Positions 9,703 through 18,884 of a DNA stretch of 21,783 nucleotides are shown here, one piece after another; within the stretch, counting starts at the first letter, position 1; each line of letters starts with the position of its first letter. The position numbers and the translations under genes were made by a program. Under the pieces are notes generated by a model that worked only from the letters and a program-made list of their open reading frames with translations, had not been told where the DNA came from and searched no databases. The stretch lies in the NCBI GenBank assembly GCA_002104905.1, contig MCFE01000985.1, positions 1 through 21,783 on the forward strand, written 5' to 3'. The stretch comes from Basidiobolus meristosporus CBS 931.73 (taxonomy: Eukaryota; Basidiobolomycota; Basidiobolomycetes; Basidiobolales; Basidiobolaceae).

Positions 9703-10095
9703 TGTAGTGGGATCACAGTGACACCCACTGACAGATGTGCTCATTCCCATATTTTCCACTTCCCTATATCTCTACTACACTTATTTTAGTTTTATCCCAT
9801 TTGTCTTACCTGATCAGTACTATCCCATAAGCTGGTTGACTATCCCACTTGCTTACCTAGTTGCAAAGGTTATCCCTCACTTTATGTAAGATTGCTAGCA
9901 GCAAATGCTTCTATATTAGGAAAGTACCTGCATCAGTACCTATGACACATGATCAACTTGTGTCACCATCCCTACCATTTCCATTCCATATATGGTAGCC
10001 CTAGGTTACACAGGCTTCAAGGTACTGATTCCTGATTGGTTGGATGTGCTGTGCCTCCTAGAATCATCTGGCACCTACTTAAAACATTCTTAGGT
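9703..10095 (+). repeat. Copia-1 5' LTR
   Basis: Starts TGTAGTGGGATCACAGTGAC and is homologous to the inverted copy at 5690-6088 along about 390 bp. It is followed within about 50 bp by the N-terminus of a Copia Gag on the same strand, so it is the 5' LTR. The right end is uncertain: similarity to the other copy fades near 10,095 and no standard primer-binding site was recognised. No 3' LTR of this copy is seen; the element is cut at 10,999. Confidence 0.7.
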
Positions 10096-10998
10096 CATTG
10101 ATGATGACTTCTAGAAGCAAAGAGAGCAATACATACATCTTCTCTGTAAAGGAGAGGTTTGATAGGAAGAACTACAGACTATGGAGAATCAGGATACAGA
10201 CTTATCTCAGAGGCTACAGCAACCAAACTGATTGATGTTCTCTACATACCTGGAATATCTAAGAACCTACTTACAGTTAGTAAAGCAATTGCTCAGGGAT
10301 GAAAATTTGTTTTCACTAAGATGAACTGCTCAACATTGGGTGAAAATGGACAAAAATTAGCTTTGGAAATCAGAAATCATAATGTATACAAGTTACAATG
10401 CAAGATCATTGCACCTGAGTATGCTAACATAGCTGAAACCGCTTAAACTAACTGGAAGTTGTGGCATAGGAGGCTAGGCCACATTGCAGAACTGAAAATG
10501 AGTCAATTGGTGAAAAATCAACCTGTTTTGGGCCTAAATTACTCAATTGTGATAAAATTGAGTGTCTCTAAGAGATGTTAATATGGCAAGCAAGCTAGGC
10601 AGTGATTTAGGAGCTCAGGAGGCATCAACACCACTGAAATACTGGCTATTGTACACTCAGACATATGTGGGCCCATGAGAGCTCTGTCCTTTGGAGCCAA
10701 GATATACTTGGTGATATTCATTGGTGACAAGACAAGATATTCATGGTTTACTTCTTTACAAAGGAAGAGGCTTTAGAGACATTTAAACACTTTAAGAACA
10801 TGGTAGAAAAACACAAGCTGGGTGTAAATTGAAGATACTCCAAAGCAACAATGGAGGGGAATACTGCTCAAAGGAGCTTGCAAAATACTGCTGATCTACT
10901 GGTATACTTCAACAAACCACTGTTCCACATACTCCACAGCAAAACAAGCTAGCAGAACGTGCAAATAGAACAATTGTGGAGATGGGATCCCATTTGCA
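10096..10998 (+). pseudogene. Copia-1 gag-protease-integrase remnant, internally deleted
   Basis: A Copia (Ty1-type) polyprotein remnant. At 10,120-10,215 it shows the Gag N-terminus (RFDRKNYRLWRIRIQTYL). A junction near 10,216 leads, in another frame, into the end of the protease region (IDVLYIPGISKNLLTVSKA). Then come the pre-integrase motif WHRRLGHIAELKMSQLV (about 10,463-10,515), the integrase start HSDICGPM (about 10,652) and LQSNNGGEYCSKELAKYC (about 10,840-10,893), then TVPHTPQQNKLAERANRTIV. The normal motif is SDNGGE; here the catalytic Asp is Asn. The Glu in AERANRT is kept. Several stops and at least one frameshift are present. The gag-to-protease gap implies a deletion of well over 1 kb. 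The integrase stops at 10,998 where the Tnp2 R1 block begins. Confidence 0.85.
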
Positions 10999-11400
10999 TA
11001 CCATCATCATACCAGCCGCTTAGAATTAATAACCCTCTTCACAATCTTTTGACAGGCTCACAATGGCATCTAGCTAACTTTACTGCCAAATAAAGTTATA
11101 AGACTTGACAGAGGCTGATTAGTGCTGTAGCTGTAATTGTATGGCATTGTTGCAGTCTTGGTGCACTTTACAGTTATTTTAAGGAGTTTTAACCAGCCAG
11201 TACATCCAATTGCCTTGTATAGGAACAAACTTGACAGTGTTTTGAATGCCTCATTGCAAGTCTCGGATGACATTAAAATGGCAGTACCAAGAGAAACCCT
11301 GCATACTTTGGTACAGCTTTCCTAACAAAAATGAGTTGCTTGTTGCACCTAACCCAACTTTGCATTACTTAACTAATTACCTATGCATTGGGGCTGCTAA
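10999..11400 (-). pseudogene. 3' part of Tnp2 gene, copy II (R1 block, R2 missing)
   Basis: This continues copy II downstream. On the minus strand 11,273-11,070 is open for 67 codons (SSETCNEAFKTLSS, YKAIGCTGWLK, then LFGSKVS and a stop). The same ending, LFGSKIS plus stop, occurs in the 17,391-17,765 copy, so this may be the true end of a coding region. Between about 11,290 and 11,300 the block that in copies III and IV holds the FFADIQEVF motif is missing, and the sequence jumps to the upstream block (CATACTTTGGTA, ACCCAACTTTGCATTACTTAACT). Its left edge at 10,999 abuts Copia integrase. Confidence 0.55.
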
Positions 11401-13579
11401 GCTTCTTAATACCATAGGTACAGGTGTCTCTATGTGCACATTTATCCTTGGTATTTTCCAACTTTTCCTTGCTGCCCCCCATTTACCAATTCATCAATCC
11501 ATCATGGATTCAAAGGTAATGATTCTGATGGGACTGGGATTTGGTGGTCCTGCAACTTGACATGTCTTCTTATCTTCCTCACATTTGCTCCATAGGAAAC
11601 TCCCAAAAGGTGAAACAAGGACTGATATTCTCCTCACACCAAGCAAGATGGAGTCATGAATGGATACAGTAGCAGCAGGGATCTATTGTTCAGCTTTGTG
11701 CTTTTAGTATAGCTACTCAAATACCATTACAGGCTCTTTGCACAGCAACTGTTGATGTGTCCAGTTGACATTGGTGATCTGCTTCTGGATATATATTCCC
11801 ACAATGTCTATATATGACTTCCAGTGCTTCCAATTTACTCTTGGTGGGAATGGTTTCAGAACACCCCTTGAATAAATACATATCCAGTTCATCCAGTCCT
11901 AACATTTGTACTGTTTCATATGCATATGAATACTGATTGGAGCCCATGAGAAGTACTTAGGGTGGCAGATACCCTGTAATATCTTGCTAATTTTTCAGAT
12001 TTCTTTGATGTCTCAAAGTGTTCATTTGGCTTGAAATACCTCATCCACTGCTTGGTCAGTGATTTAGGGATATTGTTGAAATGCAAATATATTGCTCCCA
12101 GTGAAAAGCTTATGTTACAACAGATACACTCTATCTTAAATGCCTCTGGTTTCTAACTGATTCCCAACTCTGGCCAATGGCTAATAGCTTGCCAACTTTG
12201 CTGCAACTGCATGCTGACTTCTGTATATTCTCTCTGTGGGAAGATGATGTTATCAGTGCTGATGTTTGGATAATAATAGTGTGTGTGAGATATGGAGAAA
12301 ATCCCCTGGATCTTGCACTTTTGACAACAATATCATGCCTTGTGCCTAGAAAATCTGGCTATTTGCTGATGGCTGGGGTATCTCCAATGCAGAAGGTAAA
12401 ATGCACTTTGACATGATGGCCACTTACTGTTATTCTACTGGAAAGCATACAAAACTCATTCAGCAATTGATATAGGTAGCTATACAGGTTGGACAGTGAT
12501 TTGGCCCAGTTGCAAGTGAGACTACCATCAGATTATTGCTCTGATACTGTAAGAAAGGTTGGAGATTCAGGTGGATGAGAATCAGTGGCCTGCAGGATTT
12601 ACTGATAGAGTACCTATTTAATGAGAATCCATCAAGTGCTAAGGCAAAGGAATGGTAATACACACCTTTGTAGTAGCCCCTGTTTCTTGGCTATTTGTAA
12701 TGCTTGCCATCAAATATATTGGATATATTTGCACTTGATAGATACTCAGTGCAGTACTCTATAGCCTTGCAACAAATGTTGGACTATATTACCTCCTTTA
12801 GACAGGGTATTACCGGAATATATCTAGAGTGTGAACAATTTTTCCCTGAATGGTGGTGAATTCCCAACAATTTGGACATGTTGCAAAGGTGGCATTTTTT
12901 GTTGTGAATGCCATGCAACTGTCAACACATGCTGAAATCAGCAGAGTCTCTGGGTCATATGTTGCCAGCCACATGATGGTTGTCCACTTTGACCATGTAT
13001 ATGGTAAGTTGCATCCTGAAATGATTTTGACAAGTAGTAGTAGTAAATCCTCAATGCCCCCATTACTGATATTAGTGGAAATGCACCACTTCTCTAGCAA
13101 CAACACTACATCATTCACAAGTAGATGGATTACTGTATTCACATGGCTCACTAAAGTATCCTTGGTATTGCTTTCATCAGGTGTTGTCTCATTGAATATT
13201 GGGATTTGACCATGCTCAAGCATGGTACTGTTGTCAGGGGAGATAGGCCCACAATCCATCAGTGAGCCTTCTTTGCCAAAGCTGTCACTCTGTGTGCCAT
13301 ATTTAGAAGGCTGCGGTGAGCCTAAAGACATCAGAAACTCATCTGACTCAATTTGCACAAGGTTACAAAGATGGCCAAGTGCCAAGAGAGGCATGTCCAC
13401 TTCTCTGCAAGATAATATTGGTACATTAGTAATTGATGAATGGTCAGATATGACTTATGTGGCAAAACACCAGCTGTGATTCTTATAGTACTTCCTATGT
13501 GGTCTGCATTCTTTATGGCTGAGTGGCTTGCTACAATAGCTACATGATCTTTTTCTCTTCTCTTAAGGCATTGAATCAA
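11401..13579 (-). pseudogene. Tnp2-type CACTA transposase, copy II
   Basis: The longest Tnp2 copy in the window. Reading from 13,579: a zinc-finger segment (CSYCSKPLSHKECRPH) at about 13,550-13,490 in one frame; then an acidic Ser-rich linker (SKYGTQSDSFGKEGS) and a 196-codon open frame (13,400-12,810) ending at the Cys pair of TCPNC; then ALALDGFSLN at about 12,645; then GDTPAISK near 12,385; then THYYYP-like residues near 12,275 and a degraded C-terminal half. A candidate 66-nt intron (13,470-13,405, TTACTAATG branch-like site, TTGCAG end) lies between zinc finger and linker, though the exact join would create TGA in this copy. Many stops and frameshifts make it inactive. It is divergent from gene B copy II, as in copy I. 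Confidence 0.8.
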
Positions 13580-13838
13580 AGTAGTCTTGTTGCTGGGGCA
13601 AACAGTTGGACCTTCTTCAACAAAATGCTATTATCTCACTTTATAGTCAGTAACCCTGTGAATTTAAGACAGTCTTATATTTGACACATTGCACCTACAT
13701 TAATGTACAATTCAATGATAACCTGCCATAGTAAGCATTATAAACAAAGCTCTGGCACCACATACCCATTTGTATGTAACACTATTTCCTCTATGATTTG
13801 ATTCACATCTGTACATATGCTGCCAAAAATATAGTAAC
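13580..13838. promoter_or_regulatory. shared intergenic region between Tnp2 and gene B, copy II
   Basis: Inverted counterpart of 2116-2362, with the same blocks in the same order relative to the two genes (GGCACCACATAC, CCTGCCATAGTAAGCATTAT, ACATTGCACCTA, AAGACAGTCTTATA, all plus strand). It holds no gene. Conservation across two independently decayed copies supports a role in promoting both genes or in transposase binding. Confidence 0.5.
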
Positions 13839-14767
13839 ATTGTCTGGTTCCCTGCCACACCCCACTGCTGACAGCAGCAGAAGAACCTTTGGACAACAGC
13901 TTGCTTTGACATTCAGCGCATCAAGTGGGGCTACATCCAAAAAGGCCATGTTTACAGTGTGACCATGAAGGTAATACTGCAGACTCCTTGGGCTCTCAGT
14001 CATGAAGGCAACTGAGAATCTCTGTGAAGCCAAAAGCCAACCATAATACTAAGGCAGATAAGAGTGCAGTAAATGCTGTACACTTAGTTGAAGACCATTA
14101 AGTGGCCATAATATCATCACCACCATCCATACCAGCAACTATGTTGTCAGCTCATACCAAAGCATTAATGAAGCAATAAGGTGCAGTGGTTTGTAGGATA
14201 GATGTGATGGCCTGGGGAAATCCAAAATAGTCCAGAAACAGGATGAGTGGATACTATGCATAGAGCATTCAATATCCCATGTAGAGAATGCTGTATCTTT
14301 GGTGCACAGAAGGAACTCAAGAAGCTCAATGTCACAGCCAAGAATTGAGCCATTTCCCAATGTAACAGCAGAGGAACACCATACAGTCTTTGAAGCACAA
14401 CAACAGTACCAAAAGATAAAGCCCACAGAGAAACCTTACTAACAAAACAACAACTGCTTTCACAGGAGTTGGAAGTACAGGCAGTTGAGCTACACTCCAG
14501 CAAAGTAGATGAGTTTGCAGAGAAAGACAATTTGACCACTACAGCCTCCACCTCCACCATTGTTGAGAGAGTGGAAATCCTACCAACTGACAAGGTTACA
14601 ACGTCAAGAACTAAAAAGATAATCACAATACCTTCAGTGGAATTTTGCAACATTAATAGGCACACTAAGAGGTTGTAACACTACTTCAAGAGCAGTGCTT
14701 TTAAGAAAACGCACTTAAATGTTCCAAGGAATCATTGTAAAGACCAGCAGATGAGATGCTAGACCTT
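13839..14767 (+). pseudogene. gene B of the CACTA-like element, copy II (broken, deleted)
   Basis: Homologous to the minus strand of 207-2115. The start region reads ATTGTCTGGTTCCC where copy I has ATGTCTGGTTCCC, so the start codon is broken by one inserted base. The coiled-coil region (ALMKQ, then RIDVMA) is recognisable at 14,160-14,215. Near 14,435 the homology jumps from the segment equivalent to copy I position 1515 to that equivalent to position 640, so about 870 bp are absent here. The remainder is open at 14,469-14,678 (VELHSSKVDEFAEKDNL, then FCNINRHTKRL) before a stop. Similarity ends at 14,767 inside the LDLxVP segment. Confidence 0.6.
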
Positions 14768-14788
14768 GTAGTACCCTGTGACCCCACT
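14768..14788 (-). repeat. possible tip of a Copia LTR
   Basis: The minus strand from 14,788 reads TGTAGTGGGGTCACAG. This equals the first 16 bases of the Copia LTRs at 6088 (minus) and 9703 (plus) with one mismatch to each, and it sits exactly where gene B copy II homology stops. The similarity ends there, so only the LTR tip would remain. The match is short and could be chance. Confidence 0.3.
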
Positions 14789-14880
14789 ACACCGTAGAGT
14801 GTCAGATCAATCCGCACTATAAACAGCCTGGTACTATGTGGCACTATGTGGCACTATCCAACAGAACATGTCTAATTTTT
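14789..14880 (+). repeat. GTGGCACTAT-rich repeat shared with 19,765-19,870
   Basis: About 90 bp match the reverse complement of 19,765-19,870: CAGAT, ATAAACAG, CTATGTGGCACTAT and TCCAACAGAACA. Here the unit TGTGGCACTA is duplicated in tandem. In the 19.8-kb copy the same bases can be read as part of a Copia RNase H (GTMWHYPTEQV). The dense GTGCCA/TGGCAC motif is also like the subterminal repeats of a DNA transposon. No gene is supported. Confidence 0.5.
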
Positions 14881-15079
14881 GTAAAAGTGCTAAGTGATCA
14901 TGATTATAGGGGAATAATCATAGGATGAAAGATGTGAAAGAAAGTGGCAAGGCAGGGCTGCAAATGAGTCCAATGGTGACAAAGACTAGTTCAGAGTTGC
15001 TAGGTGAATTGTTAGTTGCTGAATGATACCAACTAGTCAAATATTTCTACATTACTTGCCCTCTACAACCTTTTGCTTA
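14881..15079. other. unassigned short spacer
   Basis: About 200 bp without an open frame or recognised repeat. Composition resembles the surrounding decayed elements (no CpG seen). Nothing further can be said. Confidence 0.3.
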
Positions 15080-15256
15080 ATACAGCAAGAAAATTGACTT
15101 CTTAGTAATTAACCAGTATATTCCTTGTGGTTGCTGAATTTAAGTCCCTTGATAGGTGTTCTCTGGTTTTTGTTTGTGAGAATTAAATACTGAATGCAGT
15201 AAAAGTGGCTTGCAATCATGAGAAACCTGGCATACTTTGGTAAAGTTGCCAAGTAT
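15080..15256 (-). repeat. Tnp2 3' block fragment cut by the Gypsy-C LTR
   Basis: On the minus strand the blocks CCAAAGTATGCCAGGTTTCTC, ACAAACAAAAACCAGAG and AAGGAATATACTGGTTAA match copies III (18,860-18,690) and IV (6090-6230). Similarity on the right ends at about 15,250, a few bases from the LTR start at 15,257. The fragment is too short to show a reading frame. Confidence 0.55.
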
Positions 15257-15572
15257 TGTATTCACTAAAACTTGACCTGATTTGTATCAAGGTTCCTGCA
15301 GTTCCTTATATACATTTTACCAAATCAGTTACTGACTAATTGTATTTCCTAATTTAGGTTGCAACCAATGACTCATTTGATTGCATCATCATCACCCAAT
15401 CAGATTCTACCTAGCATATTCATTTCTGTCTGTTAAGGATCTGCTCATTCATCTGATGCCTAATATTACTGATTTGTTAGATAACACTGATATACTGATA
15501 GGCTAAGCATAAAGCTTATTGACTTTATTAAAAACTAATCTAACTCAAGCATTCATGCAGTATGTCATAACA
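15257..15572 (-). repeat. Gypsy-C 3' LTR
   Basis: On the minus strand this 316-bp stretch begins TGTTATGACATACTG right after a purine-rich tract (GGTGAGGGAGAA, likely polypurine tract) that follows the integrase remnant. It ends GTGAATACA, giving TGT...ACA inverted tips. It contains a TATA-like TATATAAGG at about 15,315. Position and motifs identify it as the 3' LTR. No partner LTR is present because the 5' half of the element is missing. Confidence 0.65.
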
Positions 15573-17390
15573 TTCTCCCTCACCAAAGTTGAGAGGGTTC
15601 TCCTGAATCTCTTTTGTTATGACACCAAAATCTTAATAGTTAAGTATTGTTAGCATGTCTTGCAAGCTTCTGTGCCTCTTGACATCTCTGTTACAGCTGC
15701 TGGAGTCTACTGACTGACTGAGTTCATTACCTAGGGTATCTGCAATCTTTGGTTGTGTGAGATCTCTCAAAATCCTTGATTCAGATCTATACACTAAGTA
15801 AAATGGCAATTGTTGGATGGTGTTGTGCATTCTAACTTTGCAGGCAAAAAGTGCTTGGTCTATATACTCATCCCATCTGCTGACAGCTCCATTTGCATAC
15901 TTGGACAGCATTTTTTGAAACAATTTATTAAATCACTCAGTGACACCATTATTTCTATGGCAATATTCCAAGGTTTTCAAGTGCTTGTTCTGATGCATTT
16001 CCAGGTAAACTTCCAATGTCTTTGTCATAAAGTTTACCTTTCTGTTGACTAAAATCTTAACAGGGCTTCCAAACTTCATAAGGATCTCTTGGTAGTTGAA
16101 ACTAGCAATTTCTTATTCACTGGCTACAGGTACAGCTATAGCCACTAGCTATTTAATGGCATGGTCAATTGCTACTTGAATCCAATATTGGCCTTGGTTA
16201 ATTTGGCAATTTGGCCATGTTTTCACTAGCTTCTCAAAATTTTGTTTCATTCTGGGCCACCATGCTCTGGCTTTCACAAAACTAGAAGTTCCTTCAAATG
16301 CAATATGTCCATATTCATTGTGTAGCCTATGTATTAAGTCCAGGCAAGCAACATAAAGGCAATAAGCAATAGGGCTTCCATCAACAATTCAGTAAAGTGT
16401 TTCATCCTGTGTTACAAGTTTGCTGGCTTCATCCGGGAATATCTTCTTGATCTCTTCATCCATCTCATTGGGAATGGCTTACTCCTCCAAATACTTTGGT
16501 AATAAGCTAGGCCAATGTGATTCAGGCACCAAATAGAGTTGTGCAACTTGCTTTAGTCTTGATAAGGTATCAGCAACTGTGTTGTTTTTCCCAGGGCAGT
16601 AGAAATTCTCCAAGTCAAATTGCTGAATGTATTCACTCCATCTTGTCATTCTTATGGAGAGTAACTTCAGAGACAGTAAATGCCTGGGTGAGGCATGATC
16701 AGTCTTTACAGCACACTTGACTCCTTCAATGTGGGATGACCAGGTCTTCAAATAGTGTATTATGGCAAGCATCTCCTTCTCATGCACCAGACATTTTTGT
16801 TCAGCAGAGCTCAGCTCTTAATGACTTCACCCTTCTTGGGGTCTAGGTACACTCCTGTGCTAGTCACTATGTGTCCCAGGTATTCAACATGTTATTTCAA
16901 GAATTCACACTTTGCTAGCTTGCTGTAAAGGTTGTTATCTCTTAGCTTCTTCAAGACCTTAGTAATGTGCACCAAGTGTTCCTCTTTTGTCTTGCTGTAT
17001 ATCAATATGTTGTTTAGATAGATTACCACAAACTTGTCTAAGTACTCCTGGAAGACTGTTTGCATCAAGGTCATGAATGTTGCAGGGGCATTAATAAGAC
17101 CAAAACTCAGGACTAAGTACTTGCAATATCCATTTCTGATCCTGAATGCTCTCTTAGGGATATCTACTGGTTTCACCCTAATCTGGTTGTATTCTGACAT
17201 GAGGTCAGTCTTGCTGAATTCAGTGGCTCTATAGAGTTGGTCCTAAAGCTCATCAATCCATGGTATGAGGTACTTATTTTTCACAATAACTGAGTTTTGG
17301 GCTCAGTAGTCAATTCACATTGTAAGTGTTCCATCTTTCTTTCTCACAAATGGTACCAGTGCTCCACAGGTAACTTGCTGGGTCCAATAT
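15573..17390 (-). pseudogene. Gypsy-C pol: reverse transcriptase, RNase H, integrase (broken)
   Basis: Typical Gypsy order on the minus strand. Reverse transcriptase: GALVPFVRKKDGTLTM (about 17,365), LSFGLINAPATF (about 17,110), then FVVIYLNNILIYS where active elements have YLDD, so both catalytic Asp residues are Asn; the frame 17,200-16,892 is open. After YLGHIV the sequence jumps near 16,810 to the late RNase H (HEKEMLAIIHYLKTW, KTDHASPRHL, GKNNTVADTLSR), losing roughly 110 codons. Integrase: a His/Cys-type zinc region (LHNEYGHIAFEG, WPRMK), ILVNRKVNF instead of the normal Asp-containing motif, and NGVTE retaining Glu. The last open piece is 15,923-15,633, followed by a polypurine-like tract and the LTR. 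Clearly inactive. Confidence 0.9.
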
Positions 17391-17765
17391 ACCCAATGAA
17401 AAGTGGTTTGATCCTGCAGGTGGATCCAATCCAGATCAGCTGTCAGTATCCTGTTTAGAGACTAGCATAATACCAGCAGCTTGGAAATAGTGACTCTCTC
17501 AACAATTTTATAATGGAATCACAACAGCATTTTACTAATTTTACTGCCAAATAAAGTGATAAAATGTGACAAGATTTTATTGGTGTTGTGACAATAATTG
17601 CATAGCATTGTTGCAGTCTTAATGCGCTCTACAACTTTCTTAAATGGATCCAGCCAGCCAGGACATCCAATTGCATTTTATGACAAAGGTCTTGACAGTA
17701 TTTTAACAGCCTCACAGCAAGATTCTGATGACATTATGATGGTAGTATGGCTGCCTACAGCTAGT
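17391..17765 (-). pseudogene. R1 block of the Tnp2 3' region, copy V
   Basis: Homologous to 17,958-18,335 and 10,999-11,290 in the same orientation. On the minus strand: MSSESCCEAVKILS, then (shifted) NAIGCPGWLDPFK, HNTNKILSHFITLFGSKIS and a stop. It abuts the Gypsy-C reverse transcriptase at 17,390 and a Copia gag fragment at 17,766. With the 17,958 copy it forms a direct repeat spaced 567 bp apart. Confidence 0.55.
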
Positions 17766-17957
17766 GTATGGAAGGCTCCTGGATGAAGAATAAGAAAATC
17801 AAGCACCAATAATAAGGAAGAAGAAAAAGCTTTAATAAGCAATGATAACCAGCAAAGGAGATACCCAAGACCTTTCAAAGGCAATAGCAACCTGTTTTGT
17901 AACTACTGCAAAGGGAAAGGACACATATCAGACCAGTGCTTGAAAAAGAGTGACCCT
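17766..17957 (+). pseudogene. Copia gag fragment with zinc knuckle
   Basis: A short coding remnant. A basic Asn/Arg-rich segment (NDNQQRRYPRPFKGNSN) leads into a perfect CX2CX4HX4C knuckle, CNYCKGKGHISDQC, at about 17,900-17,941. This is the nucleic-acid-binding end of a Copia Gag. It is open through the knuckle and for some codons after, with one upstream stop. It is enclosed by two direct copies of the R1 block and carries no LTR of its own. Whether it belongs to the Copia-1 family cannot be told, because that copy lacks this region. Confidence 0.7.
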
Positions 17958-18884
17958 ATGAAAAATAACTTGGTCCTTCAGGTGGATCCAATCCAGATCA
18001 GCTGTTAAGATCCTGTTTAGAGACCATCATAATAACAGCGGCTTAGAATTAGTGACCCTCCTAACAATCTTATGACAAGACTGTGACGGTGTTTTGCTAA
18101 TTTTACAGCCAAATAAAGGGATAAAACTTGACAATAATTAATTGGTGCTGTAACAGTATTTGCATGGTATTGTTGCGGTCTTTCAGTGCTCTATAACTAT
18201 TTTAAGTGGATCCAGTCAGCCAGGACATCCAATTGCCTTATATGGCAAGAAACCTGACAGTATTTTGATGGCCTCACAGGAAGACTCTGATAGCATTATA
18301 TTGGCAGTATGATGGCCTACCTCTGGTTCTGTATAATGCTACTGTGCCAACTTACTAAATGGTATTTCCTTTTTCTACCTCCCCTTGTGCAATTCATATA
18401 TTCCACTGTAGAATCACCCCTCTTTATTTGCTTACCCACCACTACCTTAGGTATTCCACATAATGTTCAAATCAAATAATACTATGACTTCCTGCTCTCT
18501 AACCTCTACAAACATGCACACCTGTTGCAATTGATATACTTCTATCACCTCAACTTTATGGCTTTTTGGTCTGATACTTGCAAAGTTGCTATATACCTTG
18601 TACTGCTGGTGACATATACATCTTGCAAACATATGCTTAGTTGCCACCACTTCGGCCATGAATACCTCCTGAATATCCGCAAAGAATTTCTTGGTATTTG
18701 GCCAATATATTCCTTCTCCCTGCTGTATTCTTGTCCCCCTTAAAGGTACACTCTGGCTCTTGTTTGTATGAATTCTGTATTGAGTGGTGTAGAAGTTGGC
18801 TTATGACTATGGGAAATCTGGTATACTTTGGTAGTGTTCCTATTAAAAATTAGCTGCTTGTTGAACCCAGCCCAACTTTGCATT
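17958..18884 (-). pseudogene. Tnp2 C-terminal region, copy III
   Basis: On the minus strand from about 18,860: upstream block (KVYQISHSHKPTSTPL), then GIYWPNTKKFFADIQEVF in the frame that contains the 70-codon open frame 18,659-18,447 (MAEVVATKHMFARC, VEVIEVYQLQQVCMF, FDLNIMWNT). The R1 block follows (SESSCEAIKILS, YKAIGCPG, LFGCKISKTPS) down to 17,958. It is a fuller version of copy IV at 6089-6790. Substitutions between the two keep the reading frame in the FFADIQEVF part, which argues that this part is protein-coding. The resemblance to post-catalytic Tnp2 sequence is judged by eye only. Confidence 0.6.

Noticed and set aside
11246-12416. Plus-strand open frames at 11,246-11,560 and 12,177-12,416
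   Set aside because: They lie antisense to Tnp2 copy II; the minus strand shows GDTPAISK and other Tnp2 motifs.
13405-13470. A 66-nt intron in Tnp2 copy II as a certain feature
   Set aside because: Branch-like and acceptor sites look good, but splicing at these borders makes a TGA in this copy, so it is mentioned only as a candidate inside the Tnp2 entry.
14774-14795. CACTACACC as a CACTA-type terminal inverted repeat
   Set aside because: The same bases on the other strand are the start of the Copia LTR (also at 6088 and 9703), and no inverted partner at the far side of the Tnp2 element was found.
15252-15256. AGTAT as the target-site duplication of Gypsy-C
   Set aside because: The 5' LTR and its flank are missing, so there is nothing to compare with.
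16517-17234. Plus-strand open frames across the Gypsy-C polymerase
   Set aside because: They are antisense shadows of the minus-strand RNase H and reverse transcriptase frames, which carry the recognisable motifs.
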